From assembly GCA_022770665.1 (NCBI GenBank), contig JALEHL010000057.1, positions 1-64,000 on the forward strand: a stretch of DNA of 64,000 nt. The letters run 5' to 3'. A program made the translations under genes and the position numbers. The stretch is from Bacillota bacterium. Lineage in GTDB: Bacteria; Bacillota; Clostridia; Peptostreptococcales; Anaerovoracaceae. Positions 28,101 through 36,417 of the stretch are shown piece by piece (within the stretch, counting starts at the first letter, position 1; every line of letters begins with the position of its first letter). The notes beneath the pieces are model-generated. The model did not search any database, was not told the DNA's origin, and saw only the letters and a list, made by a program, of their open reading frames with translations.

Positions 28101-30007
28101 ACCCGAAGGATCTGAAGCGGCTGAAGGAGATCTTTGCCGGCAGACAGCTCTATTTTGTTGCCGGAAGCGATGTGATCGAGAATGCCTCCTGCTACCGGGC
28201 CGCGCCGCAGCCGGATTCCATTCATACCATAAATCATATTATTTTCCGCCGGACGACAAGTGATACGAGTCATGGTGCAGCAGCACCGTCGGAAGCGTAT
28301 CCGATCAGCGGGGAGATCATCAATCTGCATCTGGAGGAATACTACGAAGATATCAGTTCTACAAGGATCCGTGAAAACATCGATCTCAACCGGGATATCT
28401 CCAACCTCATTGATCCGGTGGCGCAGAATTATATTTTTGAGAACGGACTTTATCTGCGGGAGCCGGCCTACAAGCATGTGATCCAGGCCAGGGATATCCG
28501 CCTGGAAGCCTATATGGACCGGGATGGTGAGACTATCGAAGACATGAAAGAAGAGCTGGTGGACTGGGGATTTGACTACCCGAAAGTAAAGGCGTATCTC
28601 AGCCGGAAGGATGTGCGGACAGTCCGAATCCGGGACGGCATGCGGGATGATAAGGTGGTGGCGCTTGCGGCAGTCAGCCGACTGGACAGCATTGATCTGC
28701 TGCCGGAATTCGGGGATCAGGAAATCGCCGCATATATCCGGAGCCAGGCTGCTGGCGCCATTGCCGTCATCGGCGGGCTTTTTTTCAGCAGGAAGAGCTC
28801 GATTGCGAACCTGGGGCAGACCATACTGACAGAGGTGCTCAGCGAGCTGCTTTCCCGGGACTACACGTATGTTGTCTACCATCCGTGTGATCCTGCGGGA
28901 ATGGGAGGACGTATCATTGAAACACTGGAGAAGCAGGGATTCACAAACATTGCACCGGGCAGCAGCCGGGGCAGCGGCCGTGCCATCTATGCGGTGAATA
29001 TGAAGTCGCCGGTTATCATATTCAAGAACGTGGAAACCATCATCAAGAATCCGCTGAATAAGAATCCGCGGGTGCTGAAAGCTGTGGAGGATGCGCACAA
29101 CAGGCTTCTGAAAGTGCTGACAGGGATTTATCCGGGCGAGCTGATTCTTTCCTTTAATGCAGGGATCATGCATCATAAGATGATCAGCCTGATCACGCGG
29201 CTGAACGGCGTGTCTGCGATACCGGGAAAGAAGAAAGCCTATGGCCCGTATATGGCGGTGCCGTTTGGAAAGGTGCTGGAGGGAGAAGCGGTTCCCAATA
29301 CGGTAACGAAGGCACTTCATACGGAGAAATACTTCTCGCGGGATATTTCTCGGTTCACAGTAGAAGAATCCGGATACTATTCGTCTCTGGACAATCAGAT
29401 AAAAACAATCAAATCCTTTAACCGGCCGGTCATTCTGGTGGATGATCTGCTCCATAAGGGATACCGGATGAAAGAGCTGGACCCGATCCTGAAGGCCAAC
29501 GATGTGGAAGTGGTGCAGACGGTTGTCGGCGTGCAGACGGGACGCGGACGCGATCTGATGACGGTGAAGGAGCGGACCGTCGACAGCGCATACTTCCTGC
29601 CGAATCTGCGGTGCTGGATTGATGAAACTGCGGTATACCCGTATCTGGGCGGAGACAGCATCAAGGATCCGGAACTGCCGGTGGCAAGCCAGGGCCAGAT
29701 TCCATCTCTGAACCTGATCCTTCCATTTGCAGTGCCGACATTTTTCGGTAATGTCTCGCAGAGCAGTCTGTATGATTACTCTATGACCTGCCTGGAAAAC
29801 GCACGGGATATTCTCCGGACGCTGGAGGAAGAATACCAGAAAGAGTTCGAACGGAAACTGACTCTTCGCCGCCTGGGCGAGGTGGTAAAAGCACCGAAGC
29901 GGCCGGATCTGGGAAGGAATGTCTATTACGATGAAAACGCGGCACCGTCTGCCTACGTGGAAAAAGATATGGAAAAACTGATCAGAATGAGGAAAATGTT
30001 CAAATGA
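25184..30007 (+). CDS. 1607-aa multidomain protein: HD domain + helical repeats + NMNAT/cytidylyltransferase-like + acetyltransferase-like + phosphoribosyltransferase-like
   Basis: HD set HYVAMHV/AGHDIGKYG/IAANHS/YADFRVK; FFPGTFDPFSLSHKKIA...EDISSTRIRENI; VVYHPCDPAGMGGRIIETLEKQGF; RPVILVDDLLHKGYRMKELDPIL. Confidence 0.8.
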   Translation: MIRKQSVKLYQEISTAMMERPFLREIGMNREEMERLLEENSWKTLAETLLEETDENGRFHAVRVAETAGKTLECLSSRPEEGWPTYTYGYVLGQLFPEKRTGIPDGPYAKGRLFYLHLLKTLFRFERMNLPFDPTLDIRFLRPSEVEEGGYHREYLRFDRMARNQCIYEFMRIGIVITPWNTLGHIAGVHYVAMHVARQLAALKVPVDLGLVSGAAAGHDIGKYGCRKSEERRIPYLHYYYTDICFNRFQMPMIGHIAANHSTWDLELENLSVESLILIYADFRVKSSRSPRGGEIVHFYSLEESFQVILDKLDNVDAAKEHRYRKVYNKLVNFENYMKDLGVEVTLPEVPRAVPPLPEARKHRDVALLRNNEAVEALKNAAVDHNIRLMNRFYHEEDFANLLETARSEKQWKNLRTYVSILGEYSTYMTESQKLLTLKFLYELLAHRESDIRNQAGEIMGQIIARFNEEYKKELPAGVCLPKKKINNLSLWEKYLRDVLQPDYKLTQQHKKWIGNSLKNMAAGLLTQCHASMREEYIDSLQIWLRSRSLTHQNKESLLRVTEAIEPAWCTEKQNAEFLRFAEKIIKEESIDLQIAAVRVKSRFGGYEGSDGYQKGLKQILGLDSGKELTEEALSEMFLDNLKARTPWTIKVANIRLMLEYLADNPGEGQELHVATHLGNLVKVSETVTVRQAAGEGLVSIIGKMPLEQRNEIAVELGKGLEIGDYQFSKYIPEYLGVIMLHLPPQELDELIADLEKLLDSGNGQVAAAVLHTFGVMLEHYRIYRDNFGDVEEETVTDARKFKLVNLILRGFANYNNVISSEALWTLGTHIFGSQALSLEEKYQIFSHCGKKFLTLYDSMKEEGLDFFNNAAVLNHIYRFICQYEVEVGQFAIPERQKVAFFPGTFDPFSLSHKKIAAEIRNMGYEVYLALDEFSWSKKTQPRLQRRKLMCMSVADEEEIYIFPDDIPVNIANPKDLKRLKEIFAGRQLYFVAGSDVIENASCYRAAPQPDSIHTINHIIFRRTTSDTSHGAAAPSEAYPISGEIINLHLEEYYEDISSTRIRENIDLNRDISNLIDPVAQNYIFENGLYLREPAYKHVIQARDIRLEAYMDRDGETIEDMKEELVDWGFDYPKVKAYLSRKDVRTVRIRDGMRDDKVVALAAVSRLDSIDLLPEFGDQEIAAYIRSQAAGAIAVIGGLFFSRKSSIANLGQTILTEVLSELLSRDYTYVVYHPCDPAGMGGRIIETLEKQGFTNIAPGSSRGSGRAIYAVNMKSPVIIFKNVETIIKNPLNKNPRVLKAVEDAHNRLLKVLTGIYPGELILSFNAGIMHHKMISLITRLNGVSAIPGKKKAYGPYMAVPFGKVLEGEAVPNTVTKALHTEKYFSRDISRFTVEESGYYSSLDNQIKTIKSFNRPVILVDDLLHKGYRMKELDPILKANDVEVVQTVVGVQTGRGRDLMTVKERTVDSAYFLPNLRCWIDETAVYPYLGGDSIKDPELPVASQGQIPSLNLILPFAVPTFFGNVSQSSLYDYSMTCLENARDILRTLEEEYQKEFERKLTLRRLGEVVKAPKRPDLGRNVYYDENAAPSAYVEKDMEKLIRMRKMFK

Positions 30008-31008
30008 GAGATAATTCGCAAAATCTATCGTCCCGATGCAGCGGCCGGCGCCTCGGGGAACTGGCGCCGGGAGGAGAAAGACTTTCTCTGGCGGCACCGC
30101 TTCCGGCCGGTGGCGTGAGGGTGCATATTCTTGCTCTGGGTGATGTCGGAGCATCGCTGCTTCTTGGTCTCAAAGTGCTGGGAGCCGGCACCATCGGCAC
30201 CATCGGGATCTTTGATGTCAGAGAACCGGTCTGCCGGCGGTATGAGATGGAAATGAACCAGATCGGCTGGGCGTTTGAAGAACAGGAGAAAAATGTTCTG
30301 CCGGATGTGGAGATCGTGGCGGAAGACAGACTGTTCGACTGCGATCTTTTCCTGTTCTGCGCCAGCAAGGCGGTTCCTGCACTTGGCACGGCGGGCGATG
30401 TCCGCATGATGCAGTTTGATGCAAACCGCACACTCGTGGAACACTATGCGCGGATGGCGGCGGACAGAAGATTCCGCGGCATATTCGGGGTCGTGTCGGA
30501 TCCGGTCGATCCTCTCTGCAAAGCTGCGCTGCTGGCGTCCGGTCTGCAGCCCGGCCAGATCCGGGGATTCGGTCTGGGGGTGATGAACCGGCGTGCAGTT
30601 TATTATGCCCGACAGGATGCGCGATTCGCATCCTACCCGGCAGAGGGACGGGCCTTCGGACCGCACGGGCAGGATCTGGTTATTGCAGATAGTATTGTGC
30701 ATTATAACGATGCACGGTCCCGTCAGCTGACGGAGCTGACCGTTTCGGCCAATCTGGAGGTGAGGAAGCTGGGATTCAAACCGTATCTGGCACCGGCCCT
30801 TTCCTCCGGAGCCATGTCGGTGATCCGCATGCTTCAGGGAAAATGGCATTACAGTTCGATCTATTTCGGAAAGAAGGAAAAAGGCGCATTTCTGGGCACA
30901 GCGAACCGGGTCCGCGGAGAAAGACTGGAATATGAAGACCTGCTTCTGCCGGAGGAACTTTACGTGCGGATTGAAACCGCGTATCAGAATCTGTGCCGGA
31001 TTCTGTAG
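30004..31008 (+). CDS. Rossmann-fold dehydrogenase-like protein (lactate/malate dehydrogenase-related)
   Basis: VHILALGDVGASLLLGLKVLGAGTIGTIGIFDVRE, FGVVSDPVDPLCKAAL; start overlaps preceding stop (ATGA). Confidence 0.6.
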   Translation: MRDNSQNLSSRCSGRRLGELAPGGERLSLAAPLPAGGVRVHILALGDVGASLLLGLKVLGAGTIGTIGIFDVREPVCRRYEMEMNQIGWAFEEQEKNVLPDVEIVAEDRLFDCDLFLFCASKAVPALGTAGDVRMMQFDANRTLVEHYARMAADRRFRGIFGVVSDPVDPLCKAALLASGLQPGQIRGFGLGVMNRRAVYYARQDARFASYPAEGRAFGPHGQDLVIADSIVHYNDARSRQLTELTVSANLEVRKLGFKPYLAPALSSGAMSVIRMLQGKWHYSSIYFGKKEKGAFLGTANRVRGERLEYEDLLLPEELYVRIETAYQNLCRIL

Positions 31009-31015
31009 TGAGGAG

Positions 31016-32113
31016 ATGAAACTTGTGAATTTCTATGTGATCTGCCTGAAAGATCCCCATGGGAGCGGCCGGATCGGGAAGATACTGAAGGAGGCGCTGG
31101 ATTCTGCCGGAAAACAGACAGAAGTTTGCTGGCTGAACAGCGCTGACGCATTCTGTGCGGCGGCGGAGATGGAAAAACTGAAGCAGAGCCGGATCCTTTT
31201 CGCTGCGGAACTGCCGGAAAGCGGTATTAATCTGGAATTGATGGCGCTGCTGCAGTATCTTCATACTCATCGGAACGCGCTGGAGGGAAGTGTCGGCGGG
31301 ATTCTGATCGACGGAGAAAATGATCTTTACACGAAGGATGCCGGGCGGCGTGTTGCGTTTGCAGCAAACCGCTCCGGGTGCACGTTCCCGGGGAAGTCAC
31401 TGGTGGAGGGAACCGGAAGTCTGAAAAATTTTGATGTGCAGGCACGAACGATGCATCTGACAAACCGTGCGGCTTATAGGAAAAGCGCCGGGAACCTGGT
31501 GAAAAAAGTGCTTTCTTTCGAGACGAAGATGCCTCAGCGGCCGGCTGTGCTGGCAGTGCATGCCAGCAGCCGGAAAACATCCAACAGCCTTCTTTTATGG
31601 TCCAGGGTGGCCGGATATCTGGAAGGTCTGGCGGATATCGAGGAAATCTCCATCCGGAACGGGCAGGTCTGGGACTGCCGCGGCTGCAGATATGAGACAT
31701 GCCTTCATTTCGGAGAAAATTCGAGTTGCTTTTATGGCGGAGTTATGGTAGAAAAGGTATATCCGGCGATTATCCGGAGTGATGTTCTGGTACTGATTTG
31801 CCCGAACTATAACGATGCGGTCAGCGCAAATATCATGGCATTCATCAATCGGCTGACAGCGGTGTTCCGCACCAATGATTTCAGCCGGAAAAGGGTCTAT
31901 GCGCTGGTGGTGTCCGGATACAGCGGCGGAGATATCGTCGCGCAGCAGATTATCGGTGCGATCAATATGAATAAAAATTTCATACTGCCTGCAGGATTCG
32001 CACTGATGGCTACAGCCAATGATCCAGGCAGCATCCTGGAGATAGAAGAGATTGACGAACAGGCAGAAGCCTTCGCCGAAAATATTTTGGGAAGAAATGG
32101 AAGAGGAAGATAA
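31016..32113 (+). CDS. NAD(P)H-dependent FMN reductase/flavodoxin-like protein
   Basis: AVLAVHASSRKTSNSLLLWSRV, CRGCRYETCLHFGENSSCFYGG, IRSDVLVLICPNYNDAVSANIMAFINRLTAVF; ATG 31016 after RBS. Confidence 0.65.
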   Translation: MKLVNFYVICLKDPHGSGRIGKILKEALDSAGKQTEVCWLNSADAFCAAAEMEKLKQSRILFAAELPESGINLELMALLQYLHTHRNALEGSVGGILIDGENDLYTKDAGRRVAFAANRSGCTFPGKSLVEGTGSLKNFDVQARTMHLTNRAAYRKSAGNLVKKVLSFETKMPQRPAVLAVHASSRKTSNSLLLWSRVAGYLEGLADIEEISIRNGQVWDCRGCRYETCLHFGENSSCFYGGVMVEKVYPAIIRSDVLVLICPNYNDAVSANIMAFINRLTAVFRTNDFSRKRVYALVVSGYSGGDIVAQQIIGAINMNKNFILPAGFALMATANDPGSILEIEEIDEQAEAFAENILGRNGRGR

Positions 32114-32114
32114 A

Positions 32115-32651
32115 ATGAAAAAATTGCTTATTGTAGTGGATTATCAGAACGATTTTGTAAACGGCTCTCTGGGATTTCCGCGGGCTGCGGAGCTGGAGAA
32201 GGGAATTGCGGAGAAGATCCGAGAATATCATGCATTGGGTCCGGACGGCCAGGTGATTTTTACGATGGACACCCATGACCGCCATTACATGGACAGCCAG
32301 GAGGGAAAGAATCTGCCGGTGCTTCACTGCCTGGAGGGTGAAGATGGATGGCAGCTGTATGGTGCTGTGGCAGATGCAAAAGCAGAGGAGGATCTTGTTT
32401 TCAGCAAACCGACGTTCGGCTCTCTGGAACTGGCAGACTATCTCCGGAATCATGCGGATGCATATGAGAGCGTGGAATTTGCAGGCGTCGTTACGAATAT
32501 CTGCGTCATTTCCAATGTGATCCTGGCCAAGGCGGCGATGCCGGAAGTTCCGCAGATCGTGGATGCGTCTCTGGTGGCAGGTAACGATGAGAAGCTGCAT
32601 GAAGATGCGCTGCGTGTGATGGAAGGCATCCATGTGCGCGTAAAGCGGTAG
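32115..32651 (+). CDS. Isochorismatase/nicotinamidase-family cysteine hydrolase
   Basis: LLIVVDYQNDFVNGSLGFPRA, FTMDTHD, FSKPTFGS, EFAGVVTNICVISN. Confidence 0.87.
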   Translation: MKKLLIVVDYQNDFVNGSLGFPRAAELEKGIAEKIREYHALGPDGQVIFTMDTHDRHYMDSQEGKNLPVLHCLEGEDGWQLYGAVADAKAEEDLVFSKPTFGSLELADYLRNHADAYESVEFAGVVTNICVISNVILAKAAMPEVPQIVDASLVAGNDEKLHEDALRVMEGIHVRVKR

Positions 32652-32694
32652 AAGAAAAAACAGATGATACAATACAGACCAAGGAGTTGACAGA

Positions 32695-33546
32695 ATGGAT
32701 AAAATGGCGGTGCTGGGGCCGACGGGCACTTTCAGTGACTGTGCAGCAAAAAAATATGTAGATGCTTATCAGATGGATATGGAACTGGAGTATTTTAATT
32801 CCATCGACGAGACGTTTCATGCGGTGGGGGAGAACTGCAGATTCGGACTGATTCCGATCGAGAACACGCTGGACGGCTATGTGCAGCGGACGCTGGATCT
32901 CATGCTTGAAATGGATGTGACCGTTGTAGATGAGATCATTATTCCGGTGCAGTTCTCTCTGGTTGCCAATACCGAGAATCTGTCCGATATGAAGATACTG
33001 TATGTACAGTTCAAGGCAGCGGGACAGTGCAGGGAATTCATTGACCGCCTGCGTGAGATGAATCCGGAGATAAAGATCATTACCACTGAGAGCAACATGG
33101 AATCTTATCATATGGCGCAGGCGGGCAGGCCCGGTGAGGGTGCGATCGTACCGGCATATGTCGATGCGGAAGGATTTTCCTGGTTCGAGAGAAATGTGAC
33201 AGATTCCAGCGATAACTACACCCGGTTCATTCTGGTGCGCGACAGCAGTCATGACGCAGGCAGTCGGCTGAAAAAACCTCGGCGGGAGGGGAATATGAAG
33301 ATTCCAGTCTTTGTTTCTCCGCTGGTGGACCGGCCGGGAATGCTTTTTGATATTCTGCGGACCTTTAATGAGCGGCGCATCAATCTGGTGGCGATCATGT
33401 CCCGTCCGACGAAGAAGATTATGGGCACCTATCATTTTTATATGGAGATTGACGCCTATACGGAGGATTTCGATACTATTATGGAGGCAGCCAGGCTCAT
33501 CGATGTGAAATACAATCTGAAGATCATGGGCGCATATCTGGTATAA
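32695..33546 (+). CDS. pheA: Prephenate dehydratase with C-terminal ACT domain
   Basis: VLGPTGTFSDCAAKKY, FGLIPIENTLDGYV, DNYTRFILV; ACT: LVDRPGMLFDILRTFNERRINLVAIMSRP. Confidence 0.88.
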   Translation: MDKMAVLGPTGTFSDCAAKKYVDAYQMDMELEYFNSIDETFHAVGENCRFGLIPIENTLDGYVQRTLDLMLEMDVTVVDEIIIPVQFSLVANTENLSDMKILYVQFKAAGQCREFIDRLREMNPEIKIITTESNMESYHMAQAGRPGEGAIVPAYVDAEGFSWFERNVTDSSDNYTRFILVRDSSHDAGSRLKKPRREGNMKIPVFVSPLVDRPGMLFDILRTFNERRINLVAIMSRPTKKIMGTYHFYMEIDAYTEDFDTIMEAARLIDVKYNLKIMGAYLV

Positions 33547-33662
33547 CAGAAAACAATCACAAAAAACAATCACATAGGATTACTGATGCGGAGAAAACCA
33601 TTCTGCAGTTTATAGATATGGGACGTTCTTTTGCGTAAACTAATCGCAGAGGAGCGGATACC

Positions 33663-34025
33663 ATGAATCAGAAGAAGAAAGAACTGAACAGCAAGATGGT
33701 GCGCAGCAGTCTGGGTAGCTATATCAGTGCAGCCAGAAAACAGAAAAATCTGTCTCAGGAAGAACTGGCAGAACTGGCGGAGCTGTCCACGAACCATATC
33801 TCCAAGCTGGAGCGGGGCTGCAATAATGCCAGGTTCGAGACCGTGATGCGGATTTTTCGTGTGCTGGATCTTTCTATGGATGCGTTTATATATTCTGATG
33901 CGTTTGGAGAAACGGAAGCCGAGGGTTACCGGCAGAGAATGGAGAGAGAAAAGGCGCAGGATGAGAAACTGCGCCTGAAAGAAGCGATCAGTCAGGCGAT
34001 TGACCATGTCTATGAAGAATCATGA
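33663..34025 (+). CDS. XRE-family HTH transcriptional regulator
   Basis: LGSYISAARKQKNLSQEELAELAELSTNHISKLERGCNNARFETVMRIFRVLDLS. Confidence 0.88.
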   Translation: MNQKKKELNSKMVRSSLGSYISAARKQKNLSQEELAELAELSTNHISKLERGCNNARFETVMRIFRVLDLSMDAFIYSDAFGETEAEGYRQRMEREKAQDEKLRLKEAISQAIDHVYEES

Positions 34026-34053
34026 AGTTTCTGTGAACAGTTGCGGAGACTTC

Positions 34054-34082
34054 TTGACATTCAAAACAGAAACCCGTAAAAT
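34054..34082 (+). promoter_or_regulatory. Sigma-A promoter of the marR-ABC-ABC operon
   Basis: TTGACA (34054-34059) - N17 - TAAAAT (34077-34082). Confidence 0.8.
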
Positions 34083-34083
34083 T

Positions 34084-34112
34084 GTTGCATGTCAAACAGT
34101 TTGATATGCAAC
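34084..34112. promoter_or_regulatory. 29-bp dyad, probable MarR operator (or attenuator)
   Basis: GTTGCATgTCAAA-CAG-TTTGAtATGCAAC followed by TTTTTT. Confidence 0.7.
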
Positions 34113-34159
34113 TTTTTTATTGCAGATCGGGAGGCGAAAGAAGGAAGGGGGTGCCCGCA

Positions 34160-34651
34160 ATGAAAGAAAGCAGTACCAAATGCTGCATCTGCGATCCGGG
34201 TCAGATGGAGCTGGGACGGCTGATCGGACTGATTCATAACAGTATGCACCGGAGAATGATGCAGTCTTCTGTTCACAGCGAGGCGGAAGGTGCCACAGGA
34301 AAAAACGGATGGATTATCGGATTTCTGGCAGGCAGCAGAGGAAAGCCGGTTTACCAGAAAGACATCGAAAAAGAATTCAATGTGACCCGTTCAACCGCAT
34401 CCAAAGTGCTGAGCCTTATGGAGAGGAAGGGAATCATCGAGCGCAAAGCGGTAGAAGGGGACGGCAGGCTGAAAGAAATTCTGCTTACAGAGAAAGGAAA
34501 CGCTCTGGTACAGCGAATGGAGGAAGACATCCGTGAAACGGAAGAAGTTCTCTGTAAGGGATTTACAGAGGAAGAGCGGGTACAGCTTCTCAGCTACCTG
34601 TTCAGAGTGTTTGAAAATGTGAACAGTGAAAAAGGGGGTAAGAACACGTGA
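34160..34651 (+). CDS. MarR-family transcriptional regulator
   Basis: QKDIEKEFNVTRSTASKVLSLMERKGIIERKAVEGDGRLKEILLTEKG. Confidence 0.9.
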   Translation: MKESSTKCCICDPGQMELGRLIGLIHNSMHRRMMQSSVHSEAEGATGKNGWIIGFLAGSRGKPVYQKDIEKEFNVTRSTASKVLSLMERKGIIERKAVEGDGRLKEILLTEKGNALVQRMEEDIRETEEVLCKGFTEEERVQLLSYLFRVFENVNSEKGGKNT

Positions 34652-36417
34652 TTAAGAGACTTTCTCAGTATATTGGAGAGTACAAGAAGGAAACGATTCT
34701 GACGCCGGTCATGGTGACGCTGGAAGCGGTCATGGAAATACTGATCCCGCTGCTGATGGCGAATCTGATCGACCAGGGAATTGATCCGGGGAATATGTCC
34801 ATGATTCTGAAATATGGTGTGATCCTTCTGTGCGTGGCGTTTCTCGGACTGGGATTCGGTGCTGCGGCAGGACGCTTTGCAGCAGTGTCATCTTCCGGGT
34901 TTGCGCGTAACGTGCGGCAGGCCATGTATTACAAGGTGCAGGAGTATTCGTTTTCGAATATTGACCATTTTTCCACGGCAAGTATCGTGACACGGCTGAC
35001 TACCGATGTCAGCAATGTGCAGAATGCGTTTCACATGCTGACCCGGATCGCTTTTCGTGCACCGGCGCTGCTGATTTTCGCACTGGTGGCATCGTTCCGC
35101 ATTGATGCACAGCTGTCCATGATTTTTGTGGCGGTTCTTCCAGTGCTTGGAATGGGGATGTTCCTGATTATCCGAAAGGTTTATCCGATTTTCAATCAGG
35201 TTTTCCGCAACTATGATAAACTGAACAATGTGGTACAGGAAAATCTGTATGCGATCCGTGTGGTGAAATCCTATAACCGGCAGGATCATGAAACGGAGAA
35301 ATTCCGGAATATGTCTGGAAATATTTACAATGACTTCGTACATGCGGAAAAACTGATGAGTTTCGCTATGCCGCTGATGCAGGTCTGCATGTATACTTGC
35401 ATCCTGCTGCTTTCCTGGCTGGGTGCCCGTGCGGTTGTGGCCTCTGGAAACAACGCGGCACTGGGACTTTCCACGGGAGAACTGCTCAGCCTGATCACTT
35501 ACGTAATGCAGATCCTCATGAGCCTGATGATGGTTTCCATGATCATCGTGCAGCTGACGATGGCAAAGGCGGCAGGGGACCGTATCGTGGAGATCCTGGA
35601 TGAGGAATGTGATCTGCAGAATCCGCCGCAGCCCGTATTTGAAGTTGCAGACGGATCCGTTACCTTTGACCACGTCAGTTTTGCCTATGGACGGGGAGAA
35701 GGTCGAAAAGGGCGAAACGCACTGGAAGATATCTGCCTGGAAATCCGGTCCGGCGAAACCGTCGGCATTCTAGGAGGCACAGGATCTTCCAAATCCACGC
35801 TGGTGCAGATGATTCCGCGGCTTTACGATGTGACCGGCGGCAGTGTCCGGGTTGGCGGCGTGGATGTGCGGGAGTATGATATTGAGACACTCCGGAAGCA
35901 GGTGGCCATGGTGCTGCAGAAAAATGTTCTGTTCTCGGGAACCATTAAAGAAAACCTTCGCTGGGGAAGGGAAGATGCATCGGAGGAAGAAATTGAACGG
36001 GTCTGCCGCCTGGCATGTGCGGATGAGTTTATCCGGCAGATGGAAGACGGTTACGATACCTATATCGAACAGGGCGGAACGAATGTGTCCGGCGGGCAGA
36101 GACAGCGTCTCTGCATTGCAAGAGCCCTTCTGGCGCATCCGAAGATTCTGATCCTGGATGATTCGACCAGCGCGGTGGATATGAAGACCGATGCGATGAT
36201 CCGAAGAGCATTTGCGGAAGAAATTCCGGATACGACCAAAATCATCATTGCACAGCGCGTGGCATCGGTACAGCATGCTGACAAGATCGTCATCATGGAT
36301 GACGGACACATTGCAGCAGTCGGAACACATGAAGAACTGCTTGCGAACAATAATATTTATCAGGAAGTTTATTATTCACAGAACAAAACGGGATTTGGAG
36401 AAGGGGGTGCAGAATAA
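34648..36417 (+). CDS. ABC transporter permease/ATP-binding protein, half 1 of heterodimeric exporter
   Basis: Six-TM ABC exporter; GILGGTGSSKSTLV, VSGGQRQRLCIARALLAHPKILILDDSTSAVD. Confidence 0.93.
   Translation: MIKRLSQYIGEYKKETILTPVMVTLEAVMEILIPLLMANLIDQGIDPGNMSMILKYGVILLCVAFLGLGFGAAAGRFAAVSSSGFARNVRQAMYYKVQEYSFSNIDHFSTASIVTRLTTDVSNVQNAFHMLTRIAFRAPALLIFALVASFRIDAQLSMIFVAVLPVLGMGMFLIIRKVYPIFNQVFRNYDKLNNVVQENLYAIRVVKSYNRQDHETEKFRNMSGNIYNDFVHAEKLMSFAMPLMQVCMYTCILLLSWLGARAVVASGNNAALGLSTGELLSLITYVMQILMSLMMVSMIIVQLTMAKAAGDRIVEILDEECDLQNPPQPVFEVADGSVTFDHVSFAYGRGEGRKGRNALEDICLEIRSGETVGILGGTGSSKSTLVQMIPRLYDVTGGSVRVGGVDVREYDIETLRKQVAMVLQKNVLFSGTIKENLRWGREDASEEEIERVCRLACADEFIRQMEDGYDTYIEQGGTNVSGGQRQRLCIARALLAHPKILILDDSTSAVDMKTDAMIRRAFAEEIPDTTKIIIAQRVASVQHADKIVIMDDGHIAAVGTHEELLANNNIYQEVYYSQNKTGFGEGGAE

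Noticed and set aside
27749-30154. 801-aa minus-strand ORF opposite the megaprotein
   Set aside because: Antisense shadow of a clearly coding + strand ORF; no recognisable domain, His/Arg/Gln-rich low-quality composition
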